Positions 43,531 through 53,581 of a stretch of 54,825 nucleotides of DNA are shown one piece after another. The stretch spans positions 1 to 54,825 of the forward strand of contig JAVBUE010000042.1 of assembly GCA_031555735.1 (NCBI GenBank), written 5' to 3'. Positions within the stretch are counted from its first letter, which is position 1, and each line of letters begins with the position of its first letter. The translations under genes and the position numbers were made by a program. The notes beneath the pieces are model-generated. The model searched no databases. It was not told the DNA's origin and was given only the letters and a program-made list of their open reading frames with translations. The stretch is from JAJDIA01 sp031555735 (GTDB lineage: Bacteria; Bacteroidota; Bacteroidia; Bacteroidales; Tannerellaceae).

Positions 43531-44520
43531 ATGGAGAATAATATCAACCACATCATCGTACGTGTCCTGAGCGGGGAAAGTTCTTCGGACGACATCCTTT
43601 TGTTAAGCAAATGGCTGCATGCCGACGACAAGAACCGCGAAGAATTCTGCCAACTCAAGAATTACTGGGATGCGGATGTCGCTTTCAAACATAACGTTGC
43701 TCCGGTATTCTCCGCGGATAAATTGATCGGACAGATCGACAGCCAGAGCCGGCGTATCCGAAGGAAACGGTTGTGGAAAAGCTATATTCCGCAGATCGCC
43801 GCCATCGCATTGCTGTTTATCTGCTCCACCGTGTTTTACGTTTATTATTCAAAAAATCACGTCTCCACCTATTATACCTTGCTGACGGATGAACGGAAGT
43901 CCCAATTCACGATGGAAGACGGATCCGTCGTTACCCTGAACAAGAACAGCCGCCTCCACTATACCGATAAGTATGGAGAGGGAAAGCGGGATGTGACCTT
44001 AGAAGGCGAAGCTTACTTTGAAGTGAACAAAGATTCGGGCAAACCGTTCCGGGTAGAACTGAACGGCGCCTCTATCATCGTTTTAGGTACACATTTCAAT
44101 ATCAAAGCGGAAGTGGGTGCTGATGCGATCACGGCCACATTGGTGGAAGGGTCTATCCGTTTCGAAAGCGAGAAACAACACGTGGTCATGACTCCGAACC
44201 AGCAACTTACCTTCAGCCGTTCGTCCAACACGATCGATGTCAAGCAGGTCGATCCCGACCAGTACATCGCCTGGAAATACGGGTTGCTGAAATACAAATC
44301 GCTGCCACTTGTCGATATCGTCAAAGAGCTTCAACGTGTGTATAAAGTAGATATCGTGGTTGAAAATCCGGAGTTGATGGAGTCGATGGTCGCTGTGTCC
44401 GGTACATTCAGGGAAGAGCAAAGCCTTGAACAACTGCTGGATGTGATTGCCCGCAGCCTGCCTGTGCGTTGGCACATCCGTGAGGGCGTTTATTATATCC
44501 AAAGTGCCACATATAAATGA
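43531..44520 (+). CDS. FecR-type transmembrane anti-sigma factor
   Basis: 329-residue inner-membrane protein that binds and inactivates the ECF sigma factor and passes the signal from the STN domain of the transporter. N-terminal cytoplasmic anti-sigma part (about 1-80, with SKWLHADDKNREEFCQLKNYW), one transmembrane helix (about 86-106), FecR domain (about 115-215: FTMEDGSVVTLNKNSRLHY, GEAYFEVNKDSGKPFRV) and a C-terminal DUF4974 domain (about 255-325: YKSLPLVDIVKELQRVYKVD, VSGTFREEQSLEQLLDVI). Operon order sigma - fecR - susC - susD is canonical. Confidence 0.94.
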   Translation: MENNINHIIVRVLSGESSSDDILLLSKWLHADDKNREEFCQLKNYWDADVAFKHNVAPVFSADKLIGQIDSQSRRIRRKRLWKSYIPQIAAIALLFICSTVFYVYYSKNHVSTYYTLLTDERKSQFTMEDGSVVTLNKNSRLHYTDKYGEGKRDVTLEGEAYFEVNKDSGKPFRVELNGASIIVLGTHFNIKAEVGADAITATLVEGSIRFESEKQHVVMTPNQQLTFSRSSNTIDVKQVDPDQYIAWKYGLLKYKSLPLVDIVKELQRVYKVDIVVENPELMESMVAVSGTFREEQSLEQLLDVIARSLPVRWHIREGVYYIQSATYK

Positions 44521-44679
44521 ATCTGCCTATGAAATAATACCCATGAAAACCTAAAAAAACCGGTCATACCTGGAAGTACAACCGGTCTATAAACTTAAAA
44601 TCAATTCTCCGCTTCTTCCTCTCTGCGACCAAACATGGGGGATGGAGCGAAATATCAACCTTTAAATCAGTGCAAAAAT

Positions 44680-47600
44680 ATGAGAAATATCTTGTATCAC
44701 AAACCTTTGTTGCCCAAAGGCCTTAAAAAATCGATAGCAATTATGAGAATTACAGCCATTTTACTTTTTGTGGCTCTGTTCCAGGCTGTAGCGGTGGAAA
44801 CCTCGTATTCCCAATCGGCCACCGTATCAGTCGTAGCGGAGCGAATGCCCCTCACCGACCTGTTCTCCCGGATAGAGAGACAGAGCGACTTCTTATTCTT
44901 TTATGTGGATCGGGAAGTGGAAAATGTAAGAGTCAGTGTAAAAGCGACCGACCAGAAGATCGACAATGTGCTTTCGCAGGCGTTAGCCGGAACGAATCTG
45001 ACATATACGATCAACGACCACAATATCAACATCATCAGTAAAACCTATGCTGCCCAACAGCAACGGACCAAACAAGTGACCGGTAAGGTGGTGGACGAAA
45101 GCGGAGAAACCGTGATCGGAGCCAATGTGATGGAAAAAGGAACCACGAACGGTACGATTACCGATCTTGACGGAAGTTTCAGCCTCCAGGTAGCACCCGA
45201 TGCGACGCTTCAGATCACGTATATCGGTTATAAAACCGTCGAACTGAAAACCGACAGCCGCAGCTCATACAATGTCGTCCTGGAAGAAGACACCGAAGCG
45301 TTGGCTGAAGTTGTGGTAATCGGTTACGGTACGGCCCGTAAGATCGACCTGACAGGGGCAACCTCTTCGTTGGGCGGCGATAAGTTGAAGATGAAGAACA
45401 CTCCGCAACTCGCCAACCAGATGCAAGGACAGATGGCCGGTGTGCAGATCACCCGTTCGAGCGGCGATCCGAGCGCCGGAGCCACCATCCGCGTGCGTGG
45501 TGTCACAACGATGTCAACCAACGACCCGCTGGTGATCATCGATGGCGTACCGGGAAGCATCAACGACGTGGCCCCCGAAGATGTGAGCGATATCCAGGTG
45601 CTGAAAGACGCGGCTTCGGCTGCCATCTACGGTTCACGCGCGGCTGCCGGTGTGATCCTGATCTCCACCACACGCGCCAAAGACAAGAACTTCCACCTTA
45701 CCTACAACGTAGAGTACGGGATCAATACTCCCACGGCGAAACCTAAATTCGCAAACGCCGTTCAATGGATGAAAGGCTACAATGAACTGGCGTATAACGA
45801 TGGCGCCACGTCACTTAATTCCGCCTATTCGGAGGACCTGATCAACAACTACGCACAGCTGCGGGCGGAAGATCCAGACCGTTATCCGGATACCGACTTC
45901 ATGTCGTTGGGCATGAACAAATCCGCGGAACACCAGCGCCACGCTTTCGCACTCAGCGGGGGAACGGATAAGCTGAAAACAAACTTCAGCCTCAACTATT
46001 ATGATACCGAAGCCTTGTATGACCAGAAGAAGTATGAACGCTATAACGTTCGGTCGAACAACGACTATATCATCAACAGCTGGATCCATGCGAATGTGGA
46101 TATCAACCTGCTCTACACCAGCACGGCCACCCCGCACAACATCGAAGGCAGTACCATCCGGGATTTGATGTATCGCGCACCGATTTACAATGCCTATTGG
46201 GCAGACGGACGCTATGCCGACGGTAAAGATGGAGACAACCCGATCGCATTGCGGGAACTGGGCGGCACCAGACTGGGCGAATACTATCGTGCCAGCGGTA
46301 AGATCCAGTTAGACCTCACCCCGGTAAAAGGGCTGACATTGACCGCTATCGCATCTCCCCGCTATACGTTCGATAAGTTTAAAGATCATAAGACGAAATA
46401 CCAGGTGTATCGGATCACGGGTGATCCCATCCCCGGCACAGGGGGCTATTCCTCCACCAGCGTCCGGGAAGATCGCAATGATACACGGAGCCTGACCATG
46501 CAGTTCTATGGGAACTATAAACTTCAATTGAAACGCCACTCGATCGGGCTGATGGCCGGCTACGAAGACTATTCGTTTAAGTGGGAAAACGAAGGGGCTT
46601 GGCGTACGAACTACAATTTGGTGAACTACCCGTACCTCGACCTGGGGCCGCAGGATAATCAGTACAACGAAGGGAGGGCCGGACATAATGCTTATCGTTC
46701 GGTATTCGGACGTATCATGTACTCTTGGGCCGATCGTTATATGCTACAGGCGAATGTTCGTTCCGACGGTTCGTCGCGCTTCGCCGAAGGCCATCGTTGG
46801 GGTACATTTCCCTCTGTCAGCGCCGGTTGGAATATTTCTGAGGAATCCTGGTTCAATAAGACTGTGGTCAACTATCTGAAGGTACGTGGCTCGATCGGGC
46901 AGTTGGGTAACGAACGCATCGTCGGATCCGGCTCTGAATTTCCGTACCAGGCCAAGCTGACGTTCGGTACCGGTTTCATCCCTAACGCCGCGACAGGACA
47001 GGTTGATGTGGTGCAAACCGCATATCAGACGGACTATGCGTTCCATGATGTCACCTGGGAAACTACCACCACGTATGGTTTCGGTGCAGACATCGCCTTG
47101 TTGAACAACAGGCTGCGTGGGTCGGCAGATTACTACTATAAGGAAACGAATGATATGTTGATGGAAGTGGGTTTCCCCTCTTACTTCGGCTATAACGCAC
47201 CGCAGAACAATGCCGCCGATATGCATACGAAAGGATGGGAGCTTGAACTCGCCTGGAGCGACCAGATCAATGATTTCCGCTACGGCGCCAGCTTCAATAT
47301 TTCGGACTATCGCTCAAGAATGGGTTATATGGCCGACCGCCAAACAATCGATGGCAACAAAATCAGTGAAGAGGGTTCATACTATAACGAATGGTATGGC
47401 TACAAAAACCTGGGTATCATCCTGAACGAAGCAGCGATGTCAGACAAGGAAGGCAACAAAATCGCCGTCCTGACCAACAACGATAAAGCAGGGAACATTC
47501 GTTACTTAGATGTGGATGGCGATGGTAAAATTACGGCATCCAACGACCGGGTATATCTGGGTAACTCGTTGCCGGAACTGCAATATGGCGGCTCGCTCTG

Positions 47601-48066
47601 GGCAGAGTGGAAGAACCTCGATTTCAACCTGTCGTTCCAGGGAATCGGGCATCAGCTGAATTACTGGTCGTGGCCCGGTACGCCGTTCAATTATCAGGCC
47701 TATGCCGCTCCGTTGAACCTGATCGAAAGCCACTGGAGCCCGTCGGCTTCTGACGAGGAAAATGCAAGGGCAAAATACCCCAAGCTGACCACCAACGGTG
47801 CGAATATCTATGCCGGCAGCGACTTCTACCTCTTTAATGGCGCCTATATGCGTATCAAGAATATCACGTTGGGATACACCATCCCGTCCACTGTCACCAA
47901 GAAGTTTTTCGTCAACAAGTTGAGAGTCTATTTCAGCGCGAACGACCTTCCCGCTTTCTCCAGTTATCCAAGCGGATATGATCCGGAGTGGGATCACTTG
48001 CCCAAGGATAGTAGCCACGACCTCATCATGTCTTCTTATATTTTTGGTCTGAATGTTTCATTTTAA
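44680..48066 (+). CDS. SusC/RagA TonB-linked transporter with STN signalling domain (locus 2)
   Basis: 1128 residues from ATG 44680, preferred over ATG 44635 because MRNILYHKPLLPKG then leads into the hydrophobic signal (MRITAILLFVALFQAV, cut near SYSQS). Domains in order: STN (about 35-105: MPLTDLFSRIERQSDFLFFY), CarboxypepD_reg-like (about 125-195), plug with ALAEVVVIGYGTARKIDLTG and VLKDAASAAIYGSRAAAGVI, and the barrel ending FGLNVSF. The STN domain contacts FecR, making the locus self-inducing on substrate binding. A small ACCGGT/ACCGGT stem lies in the 159-base leader after fecR. Substrate unknown. Confidence 0.95.
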   Translation: MRNILYHKPLLPKGLKKSIAIMRITAILLFVALFQAVAVETSYSQSATVSVVAERMPLTDLFSRIERQSDFLFFYVDREVENVRVSVKATDQKIDNVLSQALAGTNLTYTINDHNINIISKTYAAQQQRTKQVTGKVVDESGETVIGANVMEKGTTNGTITDLDGSFSLQVAPDATLQITYIGYKTVELKTDSRSSYNVVLEEDTEALAEVVVIGYGTARKIDLTGATSSLGGDKLKMKNTPQLANQMQGQMAGVQITRSSGDPSAGATIRVRGVTTMSTNDPLVIIDGVPGSINDVAPEDVSDIQVLKDAASAAIYGSRAAAGVILISTTRAKDKNFHLTYNVEYGINTPTAKPKFANAVQWMKGYNELAYNDGATSLNSAYSEDLINNYAQLRAEDPDRYPDTDFMSLGMNKSAEHQRHAFALSGGTDKLKTNFSLNYYDTEALYDQKKYERYNVRSNNDYIINSWIHANVDINLLYTSTATPHNIEGSTIRDLMYRAPIYNAYWADGRYADGKDGDNPIALRELGGTRLGEYYRASGKIQLDLTPVKGLTLTAIASPRYTFDKFKDHKTKYQVYRITGDPIPGTGGYSSTSVREDRNDTRSLTMQFYGNYKLQLKRHSIGLMAGYEDYSFKWENEGAWRTNYNLVNYPYLDLGPQDNQYNEGRAGHNAYRSVFGRIMYSWADRYMLQANVRSDGSSRFAEGHRWGTFPSVSAGWNISEESWFNKTVVNYLKVRGSIGQLGNERIVGSGSEFPYQAKLTFGTGFIPNAATGQVDVVQTAYQTDYAFHDVTWETTTTYGFGADIALLNNRLRGSADYYYKETNDMLMEVGFPSYFGYNAPQNNAADMHTKGWELELAWSDQINDFRYGASFNISDYRSRMGYMADRQTIDGNKISEEGSYYNEWYGYKNLGIILNEAAMSDKEGNKIAVLTNNDKAGNIRYLDVDGDGKITASNDRVYLGNSLPELQYGGSLWAEWKNLDFNLSFQGIGHQLNYWSWPGTPFNYQAYAAPLNLIESHWSPSASDEENARAKYPKLTTNGANIYAGSDFYLFNGAYMRIKNITLGYTIPSTVTKKFFVNKLRVYFSANDLPAFSSYPSGYDPEWDHLPKDSSHDLIMSSYIFGLNVSF

Positions 48067-48080
48067 TTAAGCATCTTGTT

Positions 48081-49919
48081 ATGAATAGAATATGTAGATA
48101 TATATGTGCCGTACTGGTGGCGCTGGGTATGGCCTCTTGCGCCGACCTCGACCTGAACCCGCTATCCGAAGGATCGAGCGAGAACTGGTATCATGATGAA
48201 ACGGAAATCGAAATGTCGCTCAACGACCTGTGGCGGCCGGACTTCTTTCCCATCGATGGTCTCGAATGGGACGACGACCTGCTGAACCGCGACGGCTCCA
48301 ACGAAATCACAATCGGGACGATGACTTCCCAGTCGGGAACTGTTTCAGGCCGTTGGACCGCCCTCTACAAAGCCATTGCACGTGCTACGAAAGTGATCCA
48401 GTCGCTCGACAACGGAATGGCAAGCGGTGTGAGCGAGGCTAAAGTCAACCAATACAAGGGGGAAGCCTACCTCATGATCGGATTTGCCTATGGCGAATTG
48501 GCTACCTACTGGGGCGACTGTGTGCTGAACAATGGCATGACGCTGGATGAAGCCTATGTAGCCGTCCGTTCGCCTAAAAAGGATGTGCTGGCGTATGCCT
48601 ATGAGTGTTTTGACCAGGCGGCAGCCTTTCTGCCCGATTCCTATAAGGGACAGCAACGGCCTGCCAAAGGGGCAGCTCTCGGCTTCAAAGCGCGTTTCGC
48701 CCTCTGCAATTCAGACTGGCAAACGGCAGTCGATGCGGCGGAAAAGTGTATGAGCCTGGGTGTTTATAAGTTGCATGATAATTACCTGAACCTCTTCACG
48801 GCCGACAGTTCACCCGAGTACATGTTTTACTTCAAAGGTGATTTGACATTGAAAAAAGGCTTTGGACTGGCTGCGGCTCCCCGGAACTTCGTTATCCGTA
48901 AAGTAAGCGGTGTGGCCAACCGAAGCCCATCGTTGGAGTTGTTCTGTGCATATACCTGTACCGACGGTCTGCCTATCGACAAATCGCCGCTTTACAACCC
49001 GAAGGATCCCTTTGCGAACCGTGACCCGCGCCTGGCAATGACCATCCAACCTTTCAAAACAAAATATGCGGACGATTATGCCGCCTACGAACAGTCGAAA
49101 AAGGACGGTACATTCCCTACCAAGTATCCGGATTATGTGATGCTGGGCTATGAGTACAACCCCAGCCCGTATGCCAATACCGTGTATGAAGTGGCCTCCG
49201 GTAAGATGGTACTCAACAACGATGCCAAAGCGTCCAACCAGCATGCGGCCTACAATGGACTGATCATCCGTAAGTTTGTGAAAGAGAACTGGAAAGACTT
49301 CAACAACTACGGAAACACGTCGGACAACTGCTATCCGTACCTGCGCTATGCGGAGATGCTGATGACGTATGTGGAAGCGAAAAACGAAATGGGTAACTGT
49401 ACGCAGGAGGATCTGGACAAAACGATCAATCTGGTGCGTGAACGGGCGTATAAAGGTTCCGGCGTGACGTATCCGCGTGTAACGGTTGCTTCACAAGCGG
49501 ACCTGCGTACGATCATCCGTATGGATCGCCGTGCTGAATTTGCATTCGAAGGCATCCGTTACCGTGACCTGCTGCGCTGGCGTATCGCTGAGAAGTCGCA
49601 CAACAAACCGATGTATTACCTGTCGCGCGCCTGGTCGAACTCCGCCAGCTGGAATGGAAAGACGGGAAGCGAATCCAACATCGCGTTGTCTTCCGAATTC
49701 CTGACGTTGCTGAAAAACTGGGATGAGGGTAACTTCCCCATCGGAGGCGTGCCTGCGATCGACCCGGATGGTTTACCCACGCTCGCTCCGATGGAAGCAG
49801 CAGGGTATATCACTACGTTCTATAAAATGTCGTTCGACGCGAAGAAGAACTACTTGTGGCCGATCCCGGCGAATGATATCTTAGTCAACAGTAACCTGAC
49901 ACAAAACGACGGTTATTGA
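48081..49919 (+). CDS. SusD/RagB family nutrient-binding lipoprotein (locus 2)
   Basis: 612-residue binding partner of the STN-SusC, 14 bases downstream of it. Lipobox GMASC (Cys20) then ADLDLNPLSEGSSENWYHDE, a usual SusD start. TPR-like core with KGEAYLMIGFAYGELATYWGDCVL and C-terminal RMDRRAEFAFEGIRYRDLLRWR (the conserved RrELafEg-RyfDLrRw block). Larger than locus 1 SusD and typical for oligosaccharide loci. A strong hairpin with T run follows, so expression of the downstream FAD gene may be lower or separate. Confidence 0.94.
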   Translation: MNRICRYICAVLVALGMASCADLDLNPLSEGSSENWYHDETEIEMSLNDLWRPDFFPIDGLEWDDDLLNRDGSNEITIGTMTSQSGTVSGRWTALYKAIARATKVIQSLDNGMASGVSEAKVNQYKGEAYLMIGFAYGELATYWGDCVLNNGMTLDEAYVAVRSPKKDVLAYAYECFDQAAAFLPDSYKGQQRPAKGAALGFKARFALCNSDWQTAVDAAEKCMSLGVYKLHDNYLNLFTADSSPEYMFYFKGDLTLKKGFGLAAAPRNFVIRKVSGVANRSPSLELFCAYTCTDGLPIDKSPLYNPKDPFANRDPRLAMTIQPFKTKYADDYAAYEQSKKDGTFPTKYPDYVMLGYEYNPSPYANTVYEVASGKMVLNNDAKASNQHAAYNGLIIRKFVKENWKDFNNYGNTSDNCYPYLRYAEMLMTYVEAKNEMGNCTQEDLDKTINLVRERAYKGSGVTYPRVTVASQADLRTIIRMDRRAEFAFEGIRYRDLLRWRIAEKSHNKPMYYLSRAWSNSASWNGKTGSESNIALSSEFLTLLKNWDEGNFPIGGVPAIDPDGLPTLAPMEAAGYITTFYKMSFDAKKNYLWPIPANDILVNSNLTQNDGY

Positions 49920-49940
49920 TCGACCGGGCCGATCTGAACC

Positions 49941-50001
49941 ATACCCCGGCTGTAAGAACTGTTTGCCCAAAGGATTTGCAGATTACAACCGGGGTATTTT
50001 T
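49941..50001 (+). terminator. terminator between susD and FAD gene
   Basis: ATACCCCGGCTGTAA (49941-49955) pairs with TTACAACCGGGGTAT (49983-49997), one mismatch, then a T run to 50001. Read-through versus full stop cannot be judged. Confidence 0.82.
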
Positions 50002-50013
50002 CGTTAGATTATT

Positions 50014-50021
50014 TATCTTTA
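50014..50021 (+). promoter_or_regulatory. candidate promoter of FAD oxidoreductase gene
   Basis: TATCTTTA differs at the last base from the -7 consensus. It lies just after the terminator, 32 bases before the ATG, so the gene may be expressed apart from the SusCD unit. Confidence 0.4.
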
Positions 50022-50053
50022 TACCCTAAAGACCTGTTAAAAAAGAATATACC

Positions 50054-53000
50054 ATGATTACCCGACGTGATTTTCTGAAAGTGACTGCAGCCGGCAGCAC
50101 ATTGGCTTCCTTCGGCAGCGTGACGGAAGCAAAAGCAGCGATGCAGACGATTGTTCCCGACGAAACGTTCTGCCATGAAACCCCGCGTAAAATACCGGTG
50201 ATTGGCGAAGTGGATTTGATCGTGGCGGGAGGTAGCTCGCGTGCCGTTGCCGCCGCCGTTGCCGCCGCGAAAACCGGCAGCCGTGTCTATCTGATCGGCT
50301 ATATGCCTTATCTGGGCGACGATATCTGTGGCTCGCACCTGTACGACCTGGCGGCAGGTGAAAAAACACAGACGGCTCTCGCACGTAAACTCTTCCCGGG
50401 GAAAAGTTTCCCGACTCCGCTGCATATCAAGAAAACACTGGAAGACGAGCTGATCGACAACCAGGTTCAGTTCCTTTACAGCAGTTATGTGACGAATGTC
50501 CTGACCGATGCGGCAGGCAAACCCGCCGGCGTAGTGATCGCCAACCGTTCGGGCAGGCAGGTGATCCGTTGCAAAGCAGTGATCGACGCCACACATAACG
50601 CCTCCGTGGCCGGGTTGTTCGGTGCGGAACGCAAACCGTTTACCGCCGGCACACAGGAATTCTGCTATACGGTAGTAGGAAACACCAAAAAGGAAGCGCC
50701 GGAAATCATCGGAGCCGAAGCATTATCCCAGCCCATCCAGGTGGGAGATAAAAGCTATCCCGTTATCCGCTATACATTCCGCCATCCGCTCAACGACGAC
50801 TCGTACGCCGCATTGGCCGCAGCCGAACAGGTGATACGCAGCCGGACATGGGACATCGAACAGGTGGACAGTTCCGATCTGCTCTGGTATATTCCCCAAC
50901 AGACGATTATCAGCGAACAGGCGTACAACGGCCATCCGGCTTCCCTGCGCAAACTGCCGATGCAGGCATTCCAATCAAAGAATGTCGCAAACCTGTGGGT
51001 GCTCGGCCCTTGCTGCGAAATACCGCGTGAACTGGCTGCCAGGGTGATGCGTCCCGTTCCGGCCTTGTTCATCGGTGAGATGATGGGCGAAATGGTGGGC
51101 AGACAGATCAACGGACTGCCCGTACCGGCACAGGCCGTTGTCCGCCAGCCCAAGATGAATGCCTCGAACTACGGACAGGTTGGCGAGCTGCTCTCGCCGT
51201 TGCGTCCCTCCCTGGAAAACAAATTCTTCGACGCCCAGGCAGGCGCACTTCCGGTATTAGGCCGCTACGACGTAGTGGTGATGGGAGGCGGTACGGCCGG
51301 GGCTACTGCCGGGATCTCCGCCGCTAAACAGGGAGCTAATACATTGGTGTTGGAATACCTGCACGGACTGGGAGGACTGGGTACGCTGGGGATGATCGGT
51401 GTGTATTGGGACGGTTTCCGTGGCGGATATACAGCCCACATCGACAAGCAGGTGTCGGGAATGGCTCCTGAAGACCACCCGCGGCAAACCAAAAAAGAAG
51501 GTCATTTCCTCGCCGACTGGAAGATGGAATGGTATCGCCGGGAATTGCTGCAGGCAGGAGGTACCCTCTGGTTTGGCGTGATGGGATGCGGTGCGCTGAC
51601 AGCAGGTAATCAGGTGAAAGGTGTGGTGGTGGCTACCCCGTTCGGACGGGGTGTGATCCTGTCCAACGTGGTGATCGACAGTACCGGCAGCGCAGACATC
51701 GCCATTGCCGCCGGTGCCGCTTTCGACTATACCGGTAAAAAGACAATCGCCGTACAAGGGGCGGGAACCGGTAAATGGGCGCCGGGCGATTATTACAACA
51801 ACAACGACTGGTTGTTTGTCGATGATACGGATATCCTGGATGTCTCGCGCGCCTTCATCCAATCCAAGAATAAACTGGAAGGGCAATACGACCTGGTGAA
51901 AATACCCCAGACGCGCGAACGCCGCCGGATCATTGGCGACTATACGGTCTCGGTCTATGACGTGATCAACCACCGTCGTTATTCCGATACCATATCGTAT
52001 CACAAAAGCTCGTTCGATACGCACGGTATGATTATCGACCCGTTCTTCCTGTTGAATCCACCGGAAAAGCGGCACATGATTTATGATGCGGACGTCCCGC
52101 TACGCAGCCTTTTACCCAAAGGATTGGAGGGTATCCTGACTACCGGACTGGGTGCAAGCGCCCATCGCGATGCCATGCCGGTGATCCGTATGCAGCCCTG
52201 CCTGCAAAACCAGGGGTATGCCGTGGGCTATCTGTCGGCCTTATGCGTCAAAGAGAACAAGACTCCCCGCCAGATCGATATCCGGAAAGTACAACGCCAT
52301 CTGGTCAAGATGGGCAATCTGCCGGAACGGGTACTGACGGATAAAGAGTTCAAGGGTTTCAGCAACGCCGAGATGAAGGATGCGGCTACCAGCGTAACCA
52401 ACAATTATAAAGGGCTTGAAGTATTATTGACAGACCATGAACGTTGCATCCCGCTTGTCAATAAACAGATTGCACAAGCGACCGGGACGGAAGAAAAAGT
52501 GATCCTCGCCAGCATCCTTTGTATGTTGGGGCAGGGAAAACAAGCGCCGGTACTGGCGGAAGCCATCCGTCGGTACACCGAATGGGACGAGGGTTGGCAC
52601 TACACCGGTATGGGGCAATTTGGTATGTGTCTGAGCCGGTTGGATGGCCTGATTACCGCATTGGGAAATGCCCGTGATACTGCTACCCTGCCCGTCGTAT
52701 TGGATAAGGCCCGGGCGTTGGAGCCGGAAGATTACCTCTCTCATTTCCGCGCCATTGCCATGGCCACGGAAGCGATCGGTAGCCGGGATGCCGTTCCTGT
52801 CCTTGCCACCATGCTGACGGCACCGGGTGTACGGGGGCATTCCATCCTGTCGTTTGCCGAGGCACGCAGCAGCGCTGTTCCCGACCTGAACGATACCTCC
52901 ACCCGTGACCTCGAACTGAAAGAGTTGCATCTGGCCAGAGCGCTTTACCTCTGCGGCGATCAGGATGGCATCGGCGAAGAGGTGCTCCGCCGCTACGCAG

Positions 53001-53062
53001 ATAGCTTGCAAGGCCATTACGCCCGTTACGCCAGGGAAATCCTGCGTCAACCACGCGGCTGA
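50054..53062 (+). CDS. Tat-exported protein with two tandem FAD-oxidoreductase domains
   Basis: 1002-residue protein, far longer than usual single-domain FAD_oxidored members. Tat signal TRRDFLKV at 3-10. Domain 1: dinucleotide motif VDLIVAGGSSRAVAAA (53-68), where the classic Gly pattern is degenerate, and VIDATHNASVAGLFGA (176-191). Domain 2: YDVVVMGGGTAGATAG (405-420), a proper FAD fingerprint, and VIDSTGSADIAIAAGA (540-555). The two halves are visibly duplicated. Residues about 760-1000 are Ala/Leu-rich helical repeats (HEAT-like). Probably domain 2 binds FAD while domain 1 is altered. It follows a sigma/FecR/SusC/SusD set, suggesting oxidation of the imported compound in the periplasm. 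Substrate unknown. Confidence 0.85.
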   Translation: MITRRDFLKVTAAGSTLASFGSVTEAKAAMQTIVPDETFCHETPRKIPVIGEVDLIVAGGSSRAVAAAVAAAKTGSRVYLIGYMPYLGDDICGSHLYDLAAGEKTQTALARKLFPGKSFPTPLHIKKTLEDELIDNQVQFLYSSYVTNVLTDAAGKPAGVVIANRSGRQVIRCKAVIDATHNASVAGLFGAERKPFTAGTQEFCYTVVGNTKKEAPEIIGAEALSQPIQVGDKSYPVIRYTFRHPLNDDSYAALAAAEQVIRSRTWDIEQVDSSDLLWYIPQQTIISEQAYNGHPASLRKLPMQAFQSKNVANLWVLGPCCEIPRELAARVMRPVPALFIGEMMGEMVGRQINGLPVPAQAVVRQPKMNASNYGQVGELLSPLRPSLENKFFDAQAGALPVLGRYDVVVMGGGTAGATAGISAAKQGANTLVLEYLHGLGGLGTLGMIGVYWDGFRGGYTAHIDKQVSGMAPEDHPRQTKKEGHFLADWKMEWYRRELLQAGGTLWFGVMGCGALTAGNQVKGVVVATPFGRGVILSNVVIDSTGSADIAIAAGAAFDYTGKKTIAVQGAGTGKWAPGDYYNNNDWLFVDDTDILDVSRAFIQSKNKLEGQYDLVKIPQTRERRRIIGDYTVSVYDVINHRRYSDTISYHKSSFDTHGMIIDPFFLLNPPEKRHMIYDADVPLRSLLPKGLEGILTTGLGASAHRDAMPVIRMQPCLQNQGYAVGYLSALCVKENKTPRQIDIRKVQRHLVKMGNLPERVLTDKEFKGFSNAEMKDAATSVTNNYKGLEVLLTDHERCIPLVNKQIAQATGTEEKVILASILCMLGQGKQAPVLAEAIRRYTEWDEGWHYTGMGQFGMCLSRLDGLITALGNARDTATLPVVLDKARALEPEDYLSHFRAIAMATEAIGSRDAVPVLATMLTAPGVRGHSILSFAEARSSAVPDLNDTSTRDLELKELHLARALYLCGDQDGIGEEVLRRYADSLQGHYARYAREILRQPRG

Positions 53063-53078
53063 TTAACCCGGAAAAAAT

Positions 53079-53119
53079 TGATCCGGATCATTGAATTCGA
53101 TCATCCGGATCATTTTTTT
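53079..53119 (+). terminator. intrinsic terminator after FAD gene
   Basis: TGATCCGGAT (53079-53088) pairs with ATCCGGATCA (53103-53112); seven T follow. Confidence 0.9.
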
Positions 53120-53201
53120 GCCCGTTTTGTCTCTGGTGTTTCACCCTCTTTGCTATTCCCGGAAGATACCACACCCCTTTCTCTCAGCGCCTCTTCCTTT
53201 T

Positions 53202-53254
53202 CTTCATGTCACATGTCACGCCCGCTTCAATGCAGGATTTTTTGTGACATGAAG
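53202..53254. repeat. inverted repeat with TGTCACAT motifs
   Basis: CTTCATGTCACA (53202-53213) and TGTGACATGAAG (53243-53254) are perfect 12-base arms around 29 bases; a second ATGTCAC follows the left arm directly. Element B contains TGTCACATCTGCCAC, so this may be another degenerate member of the same motif class. It lies in the 894-base gap 53063-53956, which is otherwise filled by element C. Confidence 0.55.
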
Positions 53255-53388
53255 CGGAATTGATATCACACGCTTACCCCAAAATGTATCGTTTCCACAG
53301 TTTTTGTGTAAAGGTCTTTTAGTAATTAACACCCAAACTGTAAACTGATTTCAGGAAAGGACAAGTGATATTGGAAGGCCAAAACAAA

Positions 53389-53462
53389 CATAGGTGGATG
53401 TTCAAACATCTACCTATGTTTGTTTGAACATCCACCTATGTTTGTTGAAACGTTCACCTATG
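53389..53462 (+). repeat. 22-bp-period CACCTATG array in element C
   Basis: Cores start at 53389 (inverted), 53411 (TACCTATG), 53433 and 53455, each 22 bases apart. The first and third units form a perfect 20-base inverted repeat (53389-53408 with 53421-53440) that could extrude as a hairpin. Confidence 0.85.
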
Positions 53463-53581
53463 GAAGATTTCAACACCTAAGGGCTTCTTTATCAGCGTAT
53501 AAGAATTTACACTGATCACTCCTGGGAGTTGCGCTGACAACTCTCCGGCGTTTTTCCAACAACCGGATGTTGATAAATCTT

